Positions 7,047 through 15,070 of a stretch of 32,259 bases of DNA are shown one piece after another. The DNA is taken from positions 1-32,259 of the forward strand of contig CALVRE010000003.1 in the NCBI GenBank assembly GCA_944358455.1, given 5' to 3'. The first letter of the stretch is position 1. Each line of letters begins with the position of its first letter. This DNA comes from an uncultured Bacilli bacterium (GTDB taxonomy: Bacteria > Bacillota_I > Bacilli_A > RF39 > UBA660). Position numbers and translations under genes: made by a program. The notes beneath the pieces are model-generated. The model searched no databases. It was given only the letters and a program-made list of their open reading frames with translations, and was not told where the DNA came from.

Positions 7047-7812
7047 TCACTTCCTTTGCTAAATTCAGATAAGCTTCTGTTCCTCTACTTTGTGGGTCAT
7101 AAGCAATGATTGGTTTGCCATGACTTGGTGCTTCTGAAAGTCTAACTAATCTTGGAATAATGGTATCATATACTCGCTCTTTGAAATAACTCTTTGCATC
7201 TTCTACAACTTCCAATCCTAAATTAGTACGAGAGTCTAACATCGTTAAAAGAACTCCCTCAATTCCCAACGTTGGATTCAAACTTTTTTGAGCTAGACGA
7301 ATCGTATTCAATAGTTGCATAATTCCTTCTAACGCAAAAAATTCGCACTGTAGTGGAATAATAACGGAATCAGCCGCCGTAAGCGCATTGGTCGTCAGTA
7401 ATCCTAAAGATGGTGGACAGTCGATCAATATATAATCAAATTCAGTTCTTGCCTCACTTAAATATTTCTTTAACTGCTCATTTTTAGAAAAACCTGGATC
7501 CATCTTACTCTTTTCGACAAGTTCGATATCAGCACCTGCCAAATTGATCGTCGCCGGAATTACATACAAATTTTTAAACTTTGTCTTAATGATAACATCA
7601 TCTAATCTCGCTTCATCGATCAACAAATCATAAATGCTTTTATTGATATCCGCCTTATTGAGTCCTACTCCTGTTGTAGAATTTCCTTGGGGATCCAAAT
7701 CAACTAATAATACACGTTTTTTTAAAACGCCTAAGGAAGCTGCTAAATTAATACTAGTAGTGGTTTTTCCAACACCACCTTTTTGATTAACCAAAGCTAT
7801 AATCTTTCCCAT
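7027..7812 (-). CDS. parA: Chromosome partitioning ATPase ParA/Soj
   Basis: A 261-aa protein, close to B. subtilis Soj at 253. MGKIIALVNQKGGVGKTTTS carries the deviant Walker A (KGGVGKTT, residues 11-18); VLLVDLDPQGNSTTGVG is switch I and YILIDCPPSLGLLTTNAL is Walker B with its surroundings. The ATP-bound dimer binds DNA non-specifically, and ParB stimulates its ATPase. Together with parS the pair drives origin segregation and, in Bacillus, modulates DnaA. An in-frame ATG at 7824 exists, but the ATG at 7812 matches the conserved N terminus and follows GGTGA. First gene of the five-gene operon. B. subtilis has noc just upstream of soj; here that position is an AT-rich gap and then ftsH. Confidence 0.95.
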   Translation of the reverse strand: MGKIIALVNQKGGVGKTTTSINLAASLGVLKKRVLLVDLDPQGNSTTGVGLNKADINKSIYDLLIDEARLDDVIIKTKFKNLYVIPATINLAGADIELVEKSKMDPGFSKNEQLKKYLSEARTEFDYILIDCPPSLGLLTTNALTAADSVIIPLQCEFFALEGIMQLLNTIRLAQKSLNPTLGIEGVLLTMLDSRTNLGLEVVEDAKSYFKERVYDTIIPRLVRLSEAPSHGKPIIAYDPQSRGTEAYLNLAKEVIERNGN

Positions 7813-7842
7813 GTCTCTCACCATCTTCTAATCATACTACTT

Positions 7843-7871
7843 ATTTTATCAAAATTTTACTAATAAGTCTA
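7843..7871 (-). promoter_or_regulatory. Candidate sigma-A promoter of the parA operon
   Basis: The minus strand reads TAGACT (-35, 7871-7866), a 17-nt spacer and TAAAAT (-10, 7848-7843) preceded by TGA (extended -10). The leader would be about 25 nt. Confidence 0.5.
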
Positions 7872-8152
7872 TCTTATTGATAAGAAAAAATAAATTGCTA
7901 AAAAGGTAAAGAAAACATCAAATAAGTTGACAATTTTCTACTATGATTTGACAATTTTAAATAAAAAGGTAGTACAAAATGTCTTTTTAAAATTCATTTT
8001 CTTTCTTTACTTATTATGTATTAAAGCAAAAAAGGTAATATTTTATCAAAATATATTAAATTCTTAATATTCTTATAAGAACACTATCCATCAAAGAATT
8101 CATTTGTCAAATACAAGAATCAATCGTTCTATCTTGTGATTTTCAACCGTAA
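7872..8152. other. AT-rich intergenic gap between ftsH and parA
   Basis: No gene is supported here. The stretch is very AT-rich, with a tandem direct repeat of TTGACAATTTT (7927-7937 and 7948-7958, period 21), a perfect 12-bp palindrome TTCTTATAAGAA and an inverted repeat TCTTAT-TG-ATAAGA. No parS-like or DnaA-box cluster is seen. Two minus-strand ORFs of 15 and 18 codons lack ribosome-binding sites. The repeat may be operator-like, but nothing identifies a regulator. Confidence 0.4.
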
Positions 8153-8180
8153 AAAAAGAAGATTTATTGATCTTCTTTTT
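8153..8180 (-). terminator. Intrinsic terminator of tilS-ftsH
   Basis: The minus strand has AAAAAGAAGAT (8180-8170) pairing perfectly over 11 bp with ATCTTCTTTTT (8163-8153), a 6-nt loop, and T residues continuing to 8151. The loop contains the ftsH stop codon. Confidence 0.88.
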
Positions 8181-10161
8181 CTAATTCCTTGATCAGTTCT
8201 TCTTTGGTCATTTTCGTGTAACCTTTGATCTTTTTTTCTTTTGCCAGATCTTTCAATTCTTCGAGTGTTAAATCAGATAGATCAGCTTCTTTAAAATCAC
8301 TTGCATCGATTTCACCATCTTCATCAGGCATATGACCGTTTTGTACTAAGTAATCGATTTGTTCTTTCGTAATCGTTTCGTATTCCAAAAGCGTATTCGC
8401 AATTAAATCTAATAAATCACGATTTTCTTTGATAATTTTTTCTGTTACTTTATAACAATCATCGATAATCTTACGCATTTCTTGATCGATTTCAAATGCT
8501 ACTTGACCAGAGAAATTACGACTCTTATTATAGTCTCTTCCTAAGAAGACACTTCCATCTTCTTGGGTCTCAAATTGAACTGGTCCCAATGAACTCATAC
8601 CATATTCCGTTACCATCGCACGAGCAATCTTCGTCGCTTTTTGAAAATCGTTGTGTGCACCTGTCGTGACTTCTCCAAAGACTTGCTCTTCCGCAACACG
8701 ACCAGCAAGTAACCCACTAATACTTTCTAATAATTGTTTCTTAGTTGATAAATAGGTTTCTTCTTTTGGAAGCATCAAATTGTATCCTCCAGCATTTCCA
8801 CGAGGAACAATGGTGATTTTTTGAACTTCATTCGCACCATCTAACTTGATACCAACAACCGCATGACCAGCTTCATGATATGCGACGACACGTTTTTCAT
8901 GTTCTGTATATTTATGAGATTTTTTAGCAGGTCCCATCAAAACACGATCTTGTGCTTCGTCGATTTCGGCAATGCCGATCGCTTCTTTATTTCGGCGAAC
9001 TGCTAAAAGAGCTGCTTCATTTAATAAGTTTTCTAGATCGGCTCCACTAAAGCCTACCGTACGTTTTGCAATATTAGCAAGGTTGACACCTTTCGCAAAT
9101 ACCTTATTACGTGCATGCACTTCTAAGATTTCTTCGCGACCTTTTACATCGGGAAGAGCAACCGTTACCTGACGGTCAAAACGTCCAGGACGAAGTAATG
9201 CCGGATCCAAAACATCAGGACGATTCGTAGCTGCAATAATAATAATTCCCTCATTTGCTCCAAATCCATCCATTTCGGTAAGCAATTGATTTAAAGTCTG
9301 TTCTCTTTCATCATGACCTCCACCAATACCAGAACCACGTTGACGTCCAACAGCATCGATTTCATCGACAAAAATTAAACATGGGGCATTATGTTTCACT
9401 TGTTTGAACATATCACGAACACGACTCGCACCAACTCCAACGAAAAGTTCGACGAAATCAGAACCACTGATGTAGTAGAATGGTACATTTGCTTCTCCAG
9501 CAACCGCTCTAGCTAGTAACGTCTTTCCTGTTCCAGGAGGACCAACTAATAATACTCCCTTTGGAATACGAGCTCCTAAACGTTGGAACTTCTTTGGATT
9601 TTTCAAGAAGTCAATCAATTCTGCAACTTCTTCTTTTTCCTCTGTAAGACCTGCAACATCGTTAAACGTTACTCTCTTCGTATCTTCATTTAAACGAGCA
9701 CGACTCTTTCCAAAATCCATCGATTTATTATTGCTACCAACTTGTCTTGTAATGAAGAAGAAAGCTCCTCCAATCAAAATAAGCATTGGCAACACATTAA
9801 TAACAAATAGAAGTAATGTACTTGATTCGGGATCTGGTGAAGTCGTCATTTTAAAGCCATAAAGGTCTCTTGCCTCTAAAACTTCATTCATCACAGCTTC
9901 TGCTAATGGAACACGAACAAAGAACGTTTCGTTATCATTATATCCTTTCATCTTTCCTGTAATTTCGTAGACACTAGCTCTACTTTTAGGAACGATGACA
10001 ACCTCAGTAATTTCTTCCTTTTCTGCTTGTTCCATAAATTCATCATAAGTGAGCACATTTACCTTTTGATTTAAAGCATTAAAGAAATATACAACACTAA
10101 TTAAGACTAAAAACAAGACTAAATAAGAAAGTAATCCTTTTTTTACATTCTTTTTATTCAT
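8164..10161 (-). CDS. ftsH: ATP-dependent zinc metalloprotease FtsH with C-terminal Rho_N/HeH-like domain
   Basis: A 665-aa membrane AAA+ protease. Membrane helices lie at about residues 11-29 and 115-137, flanking an extracytoplasmic domain. The AAA module has Walker A GPPGTGKT (207-214), Walker B FVDEID (264-269) and the second region of homology ending GRFDRQ (326-331). The peptidase has HEAGH (429-433), with Asp505 in HNDF as the likely third zinc ligand. FtsH degrades misfolded and regulatory membrane proteins as a hexamer. The usual acidic tail is replaced by an ordered-looking segment, about 629-661, with '[26 protein letters not shown]', resembling Rho_N/HeH/SAP-like helix-extended-helix domains, which often bind nucleic acid. 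AGGAG precedes the ATG. It lies 15 nt after tilS, as the pair in B. subtilis minus hprT. Confidence 0.96.
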   Translation of the reverse strand: MNKKNVKKGLLSYLVLFLVLISVVYFFNALNQKVNVLTYDEFMEQAEKEEITEVVIVPKSRASVYEITGKMKGYNDNETFFVRVPLAEAVMNEVLEARDLYGFKMTTSPDPESSTLLLFVINVLPMLILIGGAFFFITRQVGSNNKSMDFGKSRARLNEDTKRVTFNDVAGLTEEKEEVAELIDFLKNPKKFQRLGARIPKGVLLVGPPGTGKTLLARAVAGEANVPFYYISGSDFVELFVGVGASRVRDMFKQVKHNAPCLIFVDEIDAVGRQRGSGIGGGHDEREQTLNQLLTEMDGFGANEGIIIIAATNRPDVLDPALLRPGRFDRQVTVALPDVKGREEILEVHARNKVFAKGVNLANIAKRTVGFSGADLENLLNEAALLAVRRNKEAIGIAEIDEAQDRVLMGPAKKSHKYTEHEKRVVAYHEAGHAVVGIKLDGANEVQKITIVPRGNAGGYNLMLPKEETYLSTKKQLLESISGLLAGRVAEEQVFGEVTTGAHNDFQKATKIARAMVTEYGMSSLGPVQFETQEDGSVFLGRDYNKSRNFSGQVAFEIDQEMRKIIDDCYKVTEKIIKENRDLLDLIANTLLEYETITKEQIDYLVQNGHMPDEDGEIDASDFKEADLSDLTLEELKDLAKEKKIKGYTKMTKEELIKELEKEDQ

Positions 10162-10176
10162 TCATTTTCTCCTTTC

Positions 10177-11502
10177 TTAATAGTACCTTAGTATTATATC
10201 ATACTTTTCTGTTTTTGTTTTATCAAATTTACTTTTCTTAAGTCCTGGTAACCAAACAATTTTATCGTCGCTATCTACAACCACAGGCCAAAGGTTTCTT
10301 TCTTCCATTTTTATTTTAGAATCGATAAAAATATCGTTTACTTTTTTTCTTCCTAACATACCCTTTACTGCCATTTTATCACCATTATGACGAGTTCTAA
10401 CATGAAGAGGAAACTTTACCTCATTCGCTGATAGGCGACAAATATTATTATTATCTAAATTCGTTCCTTCGATTACTTCGATCGATTTTCCATTTGGAAG
10501 TGAAACATAATCGATAAGCTCGACTTCATACCCCTCATCAACATGTTCTTCCTTTACGAATGTCAATGTTTGATAAGCCTTTATCGCTTTGATATTATTC
10601 GGTAGATGAATACTAGCATTGGCTTTTTTAGAACGAATCAAATTCAAAATAAGTTCCGCATGATGATCCGTTATCAACATCAAGTCATCCTGATAAGTTT
10701 CTTCTAAAATAAAATAGATAATCTTTTGTTGAATAACGGGATCCTCTTTTAAAAATAAATCAATATCCAATACTTGTTGTGGATATACCTTCTTCATCAC
10801 TTTTTCTACCTGCTTATCAATATAACGATTGTATTCTAATAATGTTTTACTAAATTTATAAAACTTATTATGAACATTTGGATCTTCTTCCTTAAATTCT
10901 GGAACGATATATTTACGAAAACGATTACGCGTATAGACATCTTTCTGATTCGAAGCATCTTGCACATAAGGAATTTTATGAACCTTACAATATTTTATTA
11001 TCTGATCCTTCGTCATATGAATAAGTGGTCTTAAGATACGATAATCCCCCATATCCAGTTCTTTTGAAAAACCACTATATCCGCGAAGTGTGGAACCTCG
11101 TACGATACGCATTAAAATCGTTTCGATCAAATCATCTCCATGATGAGCAGTAAGTAAATATTTTGCATGGTATTTATGAACGATTTGACTAAAATAATAA
11201 TATCGCTTACTACGAGCTTCATTGTGGAAGTTATCATCGCCATAGTCTTCGATCGTCATACTTTCAAATACTACTCCATGATTGAAACAAAAACGTTCGA
11301 CAAAGACTTTCTCATTTGCACTTTCTTTTCTTACATTATGATTCACATGTGCACATACTACTTCGATATCAAGTGCTTTTTTAATACGAATCATAAGTGA
11401 CAAAAGAGCCATAGAATCAGGTCCTCCCGACACTCCAACGACAACCGTATCCCCATAGGAAATGCGAACATCATCCATTAAATAACGATATGCCTCTTCC
11501 AT
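10177..11502 (-). CDS. tilS: tRNA(Ile)-lysidine synthetase
   Basis: A 441-aa PP-loop ATPase. The P-loop-like SGGPDS motif is at residues 25-30, followed by VCAHVNHNVRKES and the TAHHGDDLIETILMR motif typical of TilS. Further downstream come LIHMTKDQIIKYCKVHKIPYVQDASN and NRFRKYIVPEF. The C-terminal TilS domain contains RTRHNGDKMAVKGMLGRKKVNDIFIDSKIK. The enzyme converts C34 of tRNA-Ile(CAU) to lysidine so that it reads AUA, and is essential. The tadA gene at the other end of the window is the matching wobble-editing enzyme for tRNA-Arg. AGGTG is placed 5 nt before the ATG. First gene of tilS-ftsH, after the ung terminator; a possible extended -10 (TGTTATAGA) is just upstream. Confidence 0.95.
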   Translation of the reverse strand: MEEAYRYLMDDVRISYGDTVVVGVSGGPDSMALLSLMIRIKKALDIEVVCAHVNHNVRKESANEKVFVERFCFNHGVVFESMTIEDYGDDNFHNEARSKRYYYFSQIVHKYHAKYLLTAHHGDDLIETILMRIVRGSTLRGYSGFSKELDMGDYRILRPLIHMTKDQIIKYCKVHKIPYVQDASNQKDVYTRNRFRKYIVPEFKEEDPNVHNKFYKFSKTLLEYNRYIDKQVEKVMKKVYPQQVLDIDLFLKEDPVIQQKIIYFILEETYQDDLMLITDHHAELILNLIRSKKANASIHLPNNIKAIKAYQTLTFVKEEHVDEGYEVELIDYVSLPNGKSIEVIEGTNLDNNNICRLSANEVKFPLHVRTRHNGDKMAVKGMLGRKKVNDIFIDSKIKMEERNLWPVVVDSDDKIVWLPGLKKSKFDKTKTEKYDIILRYY

Positions 11503-11528
11503 CTTAACACCTCAAATCTATTCTATAA

Positions 11529-11551
11529 CAAAAACTTGCCAGTAGCAAGTT
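11529..11551 (-). terminator. Intrinsic terminator of agcS-ung
   Basis: The minus strand has AACTTGC (11551-11545), loop TACTG, GCAAGTT (11539-11533), then TTTG. The stem begins at the ung stop codon. Confidence 0.8.
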
Positions 11552-12243
11552 CAGACCTCTATTTTATCCTTACTTTCTCGATTATCCATATCTCCCCAAT
11601 AGATTGGTTCCATATTCGCTTCTACTAAATAACGATTGATCTTTGAAAAAGGACGACTTCCAAAGAAACCACGCGAAGCAGATAATGGTGAAGGATGTGG
11701 GCTTTCTACAATCTTGTGCCAAGGGTTGGTAATTAATGCTTTTTTACTTCTAGCATAACTTCCCCATAGAACAAAAACAACTGGTTTTTGTCTTTCATTT
11801 AATTTCATAATGATATGATCGGTAAATATTTCCCAACCTTTATCTTTATGAGAGAGCGGTTTATCCTTTTCGACACTCATAATCGAATTTAACATCAAAA
11901 CTCCTTGGTGAGCCCAATCACTCAAATTATTATGAACACGATGAATTCCTAAATCACTTTCTAATTCTTTATAAATATTTTGTAAAGAAGGTGGTCTGCG
12001 CACTCCATCTAAAACCGAAAAAGATAAGCCATGTGCTTCATTTTCACCGTGATAAGGATCCTGGCCTAGTATCACAACTTTTACTTCATCATAATCAGTA
12101 TAACGCAATGCATTAAAAATATTTTCATAACGTGGATAACAAATTTTATGACGATATTCATTTTTGACAAATGTTCCTAATTCACGAAAATAAGGTTGTT
12201 TCATTTCATCTTTTAATACAATATCCCATTTCTTATTAATCAT
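11551..12243 (-). CDS. ung: Uracil-DNA glycosylase, family 1
   Basis: A 230-aa protein with the catalytic water-activating motif GQDPYHG (about residues 60-66, Asp62), the Pro-rich RRPPSLQNIYKELE segment, GVLMLNSIMSV, VFVLWGSYARSKK and the DNA-intercalation motif HPSPLSASRGFFGSRPF. It removes uracil from DNA to start base excision repair. The length is normal for the family (about 225). Two adjacent ATGs lie at 12246 and 12243; GGTGAT leaves better spacing for the second. It starts 11 nt after agcS and is probably cotranscribed, an arrangement with no obvious functional meaning. Confidence 0.96.
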   Translation of the reverse strand: MINKKWDIVLKDEMKQPYFRELGTFVKNEYRHKICYPRYENIFNALRYTDYDEVKVVILGQDPYHGENEAHGLSFSVLDGVRRPPSLQNIYKELESDLGIHRVHNNLSDWAHQGVLMLNSIMSVEKDKPLSHKDKGWEIFTDHIIMKLNERQKPVVFVLWGSYARSKKALITNPWHKIVESPHPSPLSASRGFFGSRPFSKINRYLVEANMEPIYWGDMDNRESKDKIEV

Positions 12244-12254
12244 CATATCACCAA

Positions 12255-13568
12255 TTATATTTTACCACATTTTTTCGCTTTATAAATAACAAGTTCTTCT
12301 TTTATCTCATTTCGCAAGTTTACTAAAGCATAAGTATTGATGATTGCCAGAAGTGCAACCAATAAATCGACGATCTTCCAAAGTACGCCCGATGATACGA
12401 TCGAACCTAAAAATAAAATCAACAAAGTAAATAACTTTAAAAATAATAAATAAATTGGCTTCATCTTGATAAACAGATACTTTAAACTTGATTCTCCATA
12501 ATAATAACCAGTTAAAATGGTCGAAAAAGAAAATAAAACAATACTTAAAAACACGACCCAAGTACCAATATTTCCTAGATGAAATTGAAAAGCATATTGT
12601 GTAATTTCAATTCCATTGATGTCCCCTAGTACTAATTCTGTATAATTAGAAGTCAAAATGATAAAGGCTGTCGCCGTACAAATGAGTAACGTTGTAATAT
12701 AAATTCCAATCATTTGAACAAATCCCTGACTGGAAGGATCACCACTATCCGTCGTAGAAGAAGCAATACTACCAGTTCCCAAGCCTGCCTCGTTCGAAAA
12801 TAAACCTCTTTGGATACCAATGATAAAAGTAGGAATAAAACCACTGAAAAAAGATTTAAATTGGAATGCTCCCTTAACAATACTCCATAAGATAGATGGC
12901 ATAAGTTGAATATTGATACATATTATATAGAAAGCTACCAATAAATATAAAAGAGTCATAACAGGGACAATTTTACTGGTTGCATCAGCAATTTTCTTCA
13001 CACCACCAAAAATAATCAACGCCGTAAGTATGACAATACAAATGCCTACAATCATAGGATCGATGGGAATCATTTCTTCGATCGATTTTACGATGGTATT
13101 AGACTGAATTCCTAAAAATCCTCCAATATAACTGATCAATATCAAAATTGCATAAATGCTACCTAACGTTTTATTTCCTAATCCTTTCTTTATATAATAA
13201 GAAGGTCCTCCTTTATAAACATCACCTTGATCTTTTTCTTTATAAATAATTCCTAATACAGTTTCACAATAAGCATTAATGGCTGATAAAATAGCAATAA
13301 CCCACATCCAAAAAATACTCCCCACTCCACCCAGATAGATGGCAAGAGCAACTCCAGCTATACTTCCAACCCCAATTCGTCCAGCCAAAACCATCATAAG
13401 TGCTTGAAAAGGACTAATACCAGTTCCTTCTTTTTTTTTGAATAAATTTCGAATCATTTCGATCACATTAAATTGAATAAATCCTAATTGATAACTAAAA
13501 TAAAGACTAGAAAGTAAAATCATAGCAGTCGCAATTGCCCATAAAATTTGATTTAAAATTGTAAGCAT
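12255..13568 (-). CDS. Alanine/glycine:cation symporter family protein (AgcS)
   Basis: A 437-aa polytopic membrane protein with about ten to eleven hydrophobic segments. AGCS-family patterns include GTGISPFQALMMVLAGRIGVGSIAGVA, VYKGGPSYYIKKGL and GIQRGLFSNEAGLGTGSIASSTT, the last being the diagnostic 'G..RG+FSNEAG+G'. These carriers import alanine or glycine with Na+ or H+. The exact substrate cannot be read from the sequence. GGTGAT precedes the ATG. It is first in the agcS-ung unit and has a good TTGACA promoter close upstream. The sequence is intact. Confidence 0.93.
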   Translation of the reverse strand: MLTILNQILWAIATAMILLSSLYFSYQLGFIQFNVIEMIRNLFKKKEGTGISPFQALMMVLAGRIGVGSIAGVALAIYLGGVGSIFWMWVIAILSAINAYCETVLGIIYKEKDQGDVYKGGPSYYIKKGLGNKTLGSIYAILILISYIGGFLGIQSNTIVKSIEEMIPIDPMIVGICIVILTALIIFGGVKKIADATSKIVPVMTLLYLLVAFYIICINIQLMPSILWSIVKGAFQFKSFFSGFIPTFIIGIQRGLFSNEAGLGTGSIASSTTDSGDPSSQGFVQMIGIYITTLLICTATAFIILTSNYTELVLGDINGIEITQYAFQFHLGNIGTWVVFLSIVLFSFSTILTGYYYGESSLKYLFIKMKPIYLLFLKLFTLLILFLGSIVSSGVLWKIVDLLVALLAIINTYALVNLRNEIKEELVIYKAKKCGKI

Positions 13569-13580
13569 AGAGTATCACCA

Positions 13581-13608
13581 ATTTTAGTATAAAACTTATT
13601 TCTGTCAA
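13581..13608 (-). promoter_or_regulatory. Sigma-A promoter of agcS-ung
   Basis: The minus strand reads TTGACA (13608-13603), a 16-nt spacer and TAAAAT (13586-13581). The leader would be very short, about 6-12 nt. Confidence 0.55.
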
Positions 13609-13620
13609 AAAAAGGCGAAA

Positions 13621-13646
13621 GAAAAAGTAGAGATTATTTCTCTACT
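13621..13646 (-). terminator. Intrinsic terminator of rsmA-acetyltransferase
   Basis: The minus strand has AGTAGAGA (13646-13639), loop AATAA, TCTCTACT (13633-13626), then TTTTTC. The loop contains the stop codon of the acetyltransferase gene. Confidence 0.84.
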
Positions 13647-14149
13647 ACATATTCCATTAACCAAGCATCTTGCCAAATACCTTCATGAAGCTCATGAGCA
13701 CGTAATCGTTTTTTCTTATGAAATCCTGATTTTTCATAACAGCGAATAGAACGAGTATTGAAAACAAGTGGATCCAAAACTACATAATCGATCGTAGATG
13801 GGATCGTATTTAAATAAAGCGTAATAAATTTTGTCCCTAATCCGTGATTCCATAAAGAAGGAACACCAATAAATAAATCAATTCCCATAACATTCAAATC
13901 ATCAGAATATCCATATTCTTGATATTCCAAAGAGTCTAATAAATAACTCTGCATATAACCTATTGGCTCTCCTTGATATTCTAAAATCATTCGATTAATG
14001 GGATCAGAATTATAAAATTTTCTTTCGATATCTGCATCATGAAAGGTTTGATCTCTTCCTTCGTAATAAGCTAATACTTCGGGATCAGTAAGCCATTTAA
14101 GCAAGTATTTTTTATCGTCTTTCGTGAGGCTTCGAATCTTCGTGTCCAT
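13634..14149 (-). CDS. GNAT acetyltransferase resembling aminoglycoside 6'-N-acetyltransferase AAC(6')
   Basis: A 171-aa GNAT protein. The residue pattern follows AAC(6')-Ie (the N-terminal half of the AAC(6')-APH(2'') enzyme) closely from memory: 'KWLTD..VL.YY.GRD', 'EY...PIGY.Q.Y', 'D.FIG.P..W..G+GTK', 'V+LDP..N.R.IR.YEKSGF' and 'L..HELHEG...D.WLMEY'. The Gly-rich WNHGLGTKF is the acetyl-CoA pyrophosphate loop. Such enzymes acetylate the 6'-amine of aminoglycosides; housekeeping relatives with other substrates exist, so resistance is an inference. The ATG at 14149 lies inside the 3' end of rsmA (38-nt overlap) with no clear ribosome-binding site, which implies translational coupling. There is no mobile-element sequence around it. 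Confidence 0.82.
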   Translation of the reverse strand: MDTKIRSLTKDDKKYLLKWLTDPEVLAYYEGRDQTFHDADIERKFYNSDPINRMILEYQGEPIGYMQSYLLDSLEYQEYGYSDDLNVMGIDLFIGVPSLWNHGLGTKFITLYLNTIPSTIDYVVLDPLVFNTRSIRCYEKSGFHKKKRLRAHELHEGIWQDAWLMEYVVEK

Positions 14150-14978
14150 CTAACACATTCGCCATTTCTACAAAGATTTCAATAGGAAGTTGTTCTGCAC
14201 GAACACTGAGATCAAGATGATACTTTTTTAACACGGACTCAATTAATTCCAAATGATAAAGACCATTTAAATTATTACGTAACGTTTTTCTTTTTTGTTT
14301 AAAACTGTTACGAACCAAATCAAAAAATAACGATTCATTTTGAATTTCATAAGATGTTTGCTTCCGTACTAATTCTAAGACAATACTATCGACATTAGGT
14401 TTTGGCAAAAAAACATTACGGCTGATATCCAATATTTTTTTTACATCAAAATAATAGTGTAAATAAACCGATAAAGAATTATAATCTTTCGTACCAGGAA
14501 CGGCCTTAAAACGATCCCCTACTTCTTTTTGAACCATAATGACTAACTTTTGAACAGGAATTCCTTCTTCAATTATTTTCATAATAATCGGAGTTGTAAT
14601 ATAGTAAGGAAGATTGGCTACAACATATAGTTGATCATATTCATAATCTTGTAGATCATCTAACACATTTGCTTTTAAAAAATCTTCATAAATAACACGT
14701 ACATTATCAAATTCATGTAGTGTTTCTTCTAAAACAGATTTTAAACTAGTATCGATTTCATAACATAATACTTGTTTTGCTTCTAATCCTAAATAATAAG
14801 TAAGAGATCCCGCTCCAGGTCCTATTTCTAAAACCAAAGTATTTTTATCAATACCAGCTTTATTCATGATAGCACGTATAATATTTTCATCAACGATAAA
14901 ATTTTGGCCAAAATTCTTTTTCAAATTAAAACCATGTTTTTCTAATAACAATTGGATTTTTTTAGGTGAATATTCCAT
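14112..14978 (-). CDS. rsmA: 16S rRNA (adenine1518-N6/adenine1519-N6)-dimethyltransferase RsmA/KsgA
   Basis: A 288-aa Rossmann-fold methyltransferase. FNLKKNFGQNFIVDENII is the family N-terminal signature, EIGPGAGSLT (51-60) the SAM-binding loop, EDF the acidic loop and NLPYYIT (122-128) the catalytic motif IV. MVQKEVGDRF and FLPKPNVDSIVL follow. It dimethylates two adjacent adenines in helix 45 late in 30S assembly; loss gives kasugamycin resistance. AAGGGG sits 6 nt before the ATG. It has its own promoter and overlaps the downstream acetyltransferase gene. In B. subtilis ksgA follows rnmV and yabE; here no rnmV is present beside it. Confidence 0.96.
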   Translation of the reverse strand: MEYSPKKIQLLLEKHGFNLKKNFGQNFIVDENIIRAIMNKAGIDKNTLVLEIGPGAGSLTYYLGLEAKQVLCYEIDTSLKSVLEETLHEFDNVRVIYEDFLKANVLDDLQDYEYDQLYVVANLPYYITTPIIMKIIEEGIPVQKLVIMVQKEVGDRFKAVPGTKDYNSLSVYLHYYFDVKKILDISRNVFLPKPNVDSIVLELVRKQTSYEIQNESLFFDLVRNSFKQKRKTLRNNLNGLYHLELIESVLKKYHLDLSVRAEQLPIEIFVEMANVLDGHEDSKPHERR

Positions 14979-15006
14979 ATGATTCCCCTTCCATAAAACT
15001 ATATAG

Positions 15007-15035
15007 AGAATAACATGTCTTCATTGGATAGTCAA
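15007..15035 (-). promoter_or_regulatory. Sigma-A promoter of rsmA-acetyltransferase
   Basis: The minus strand reads TTGACT (15035-15030), a 17-nt spacer and TATTCT (15012-15007) preceded by TGT. It lies 28 nt upstream of the rsmA ATG. Confidence 0.62.
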
Positions 15036-15047
15036 GTAAGAAAGGTA

Positions 15048-15070
15048 ATAAAAAGAGGCTTACCAGCCCC
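15048..15070 (-). terminator. Intrinsic terminator of tatD-3D protein unit
   Basis: The minus strand has GGGGCT (15070-15065), loop GGTA, AGCCTC (15060-15055) with one G-U pair, then TTTTTATT. It overlaps the stop codon of the 3D-domain gene. Confidence 0.7.

Noticed and set aside
7872-8152. oriC in the ftsH-parA gap
   Set aside because: No DnaA-box cluster, no dnaA or rpmH next to it, and ftsH-side genes would point toward rather than away from it.
9385-9412. TGTTTCAC and GAACA halves in ftsH resembling a split parS
   Set aside because: The halves are separated by extra bases and lack the CACGTG core.
12307-12561. 84-codon minus-strand ORF inside agcS
   Set aside because: It overlaps the agcS coding sequence entirely in another frame, has no ribosome-binding site and resembles no protein.
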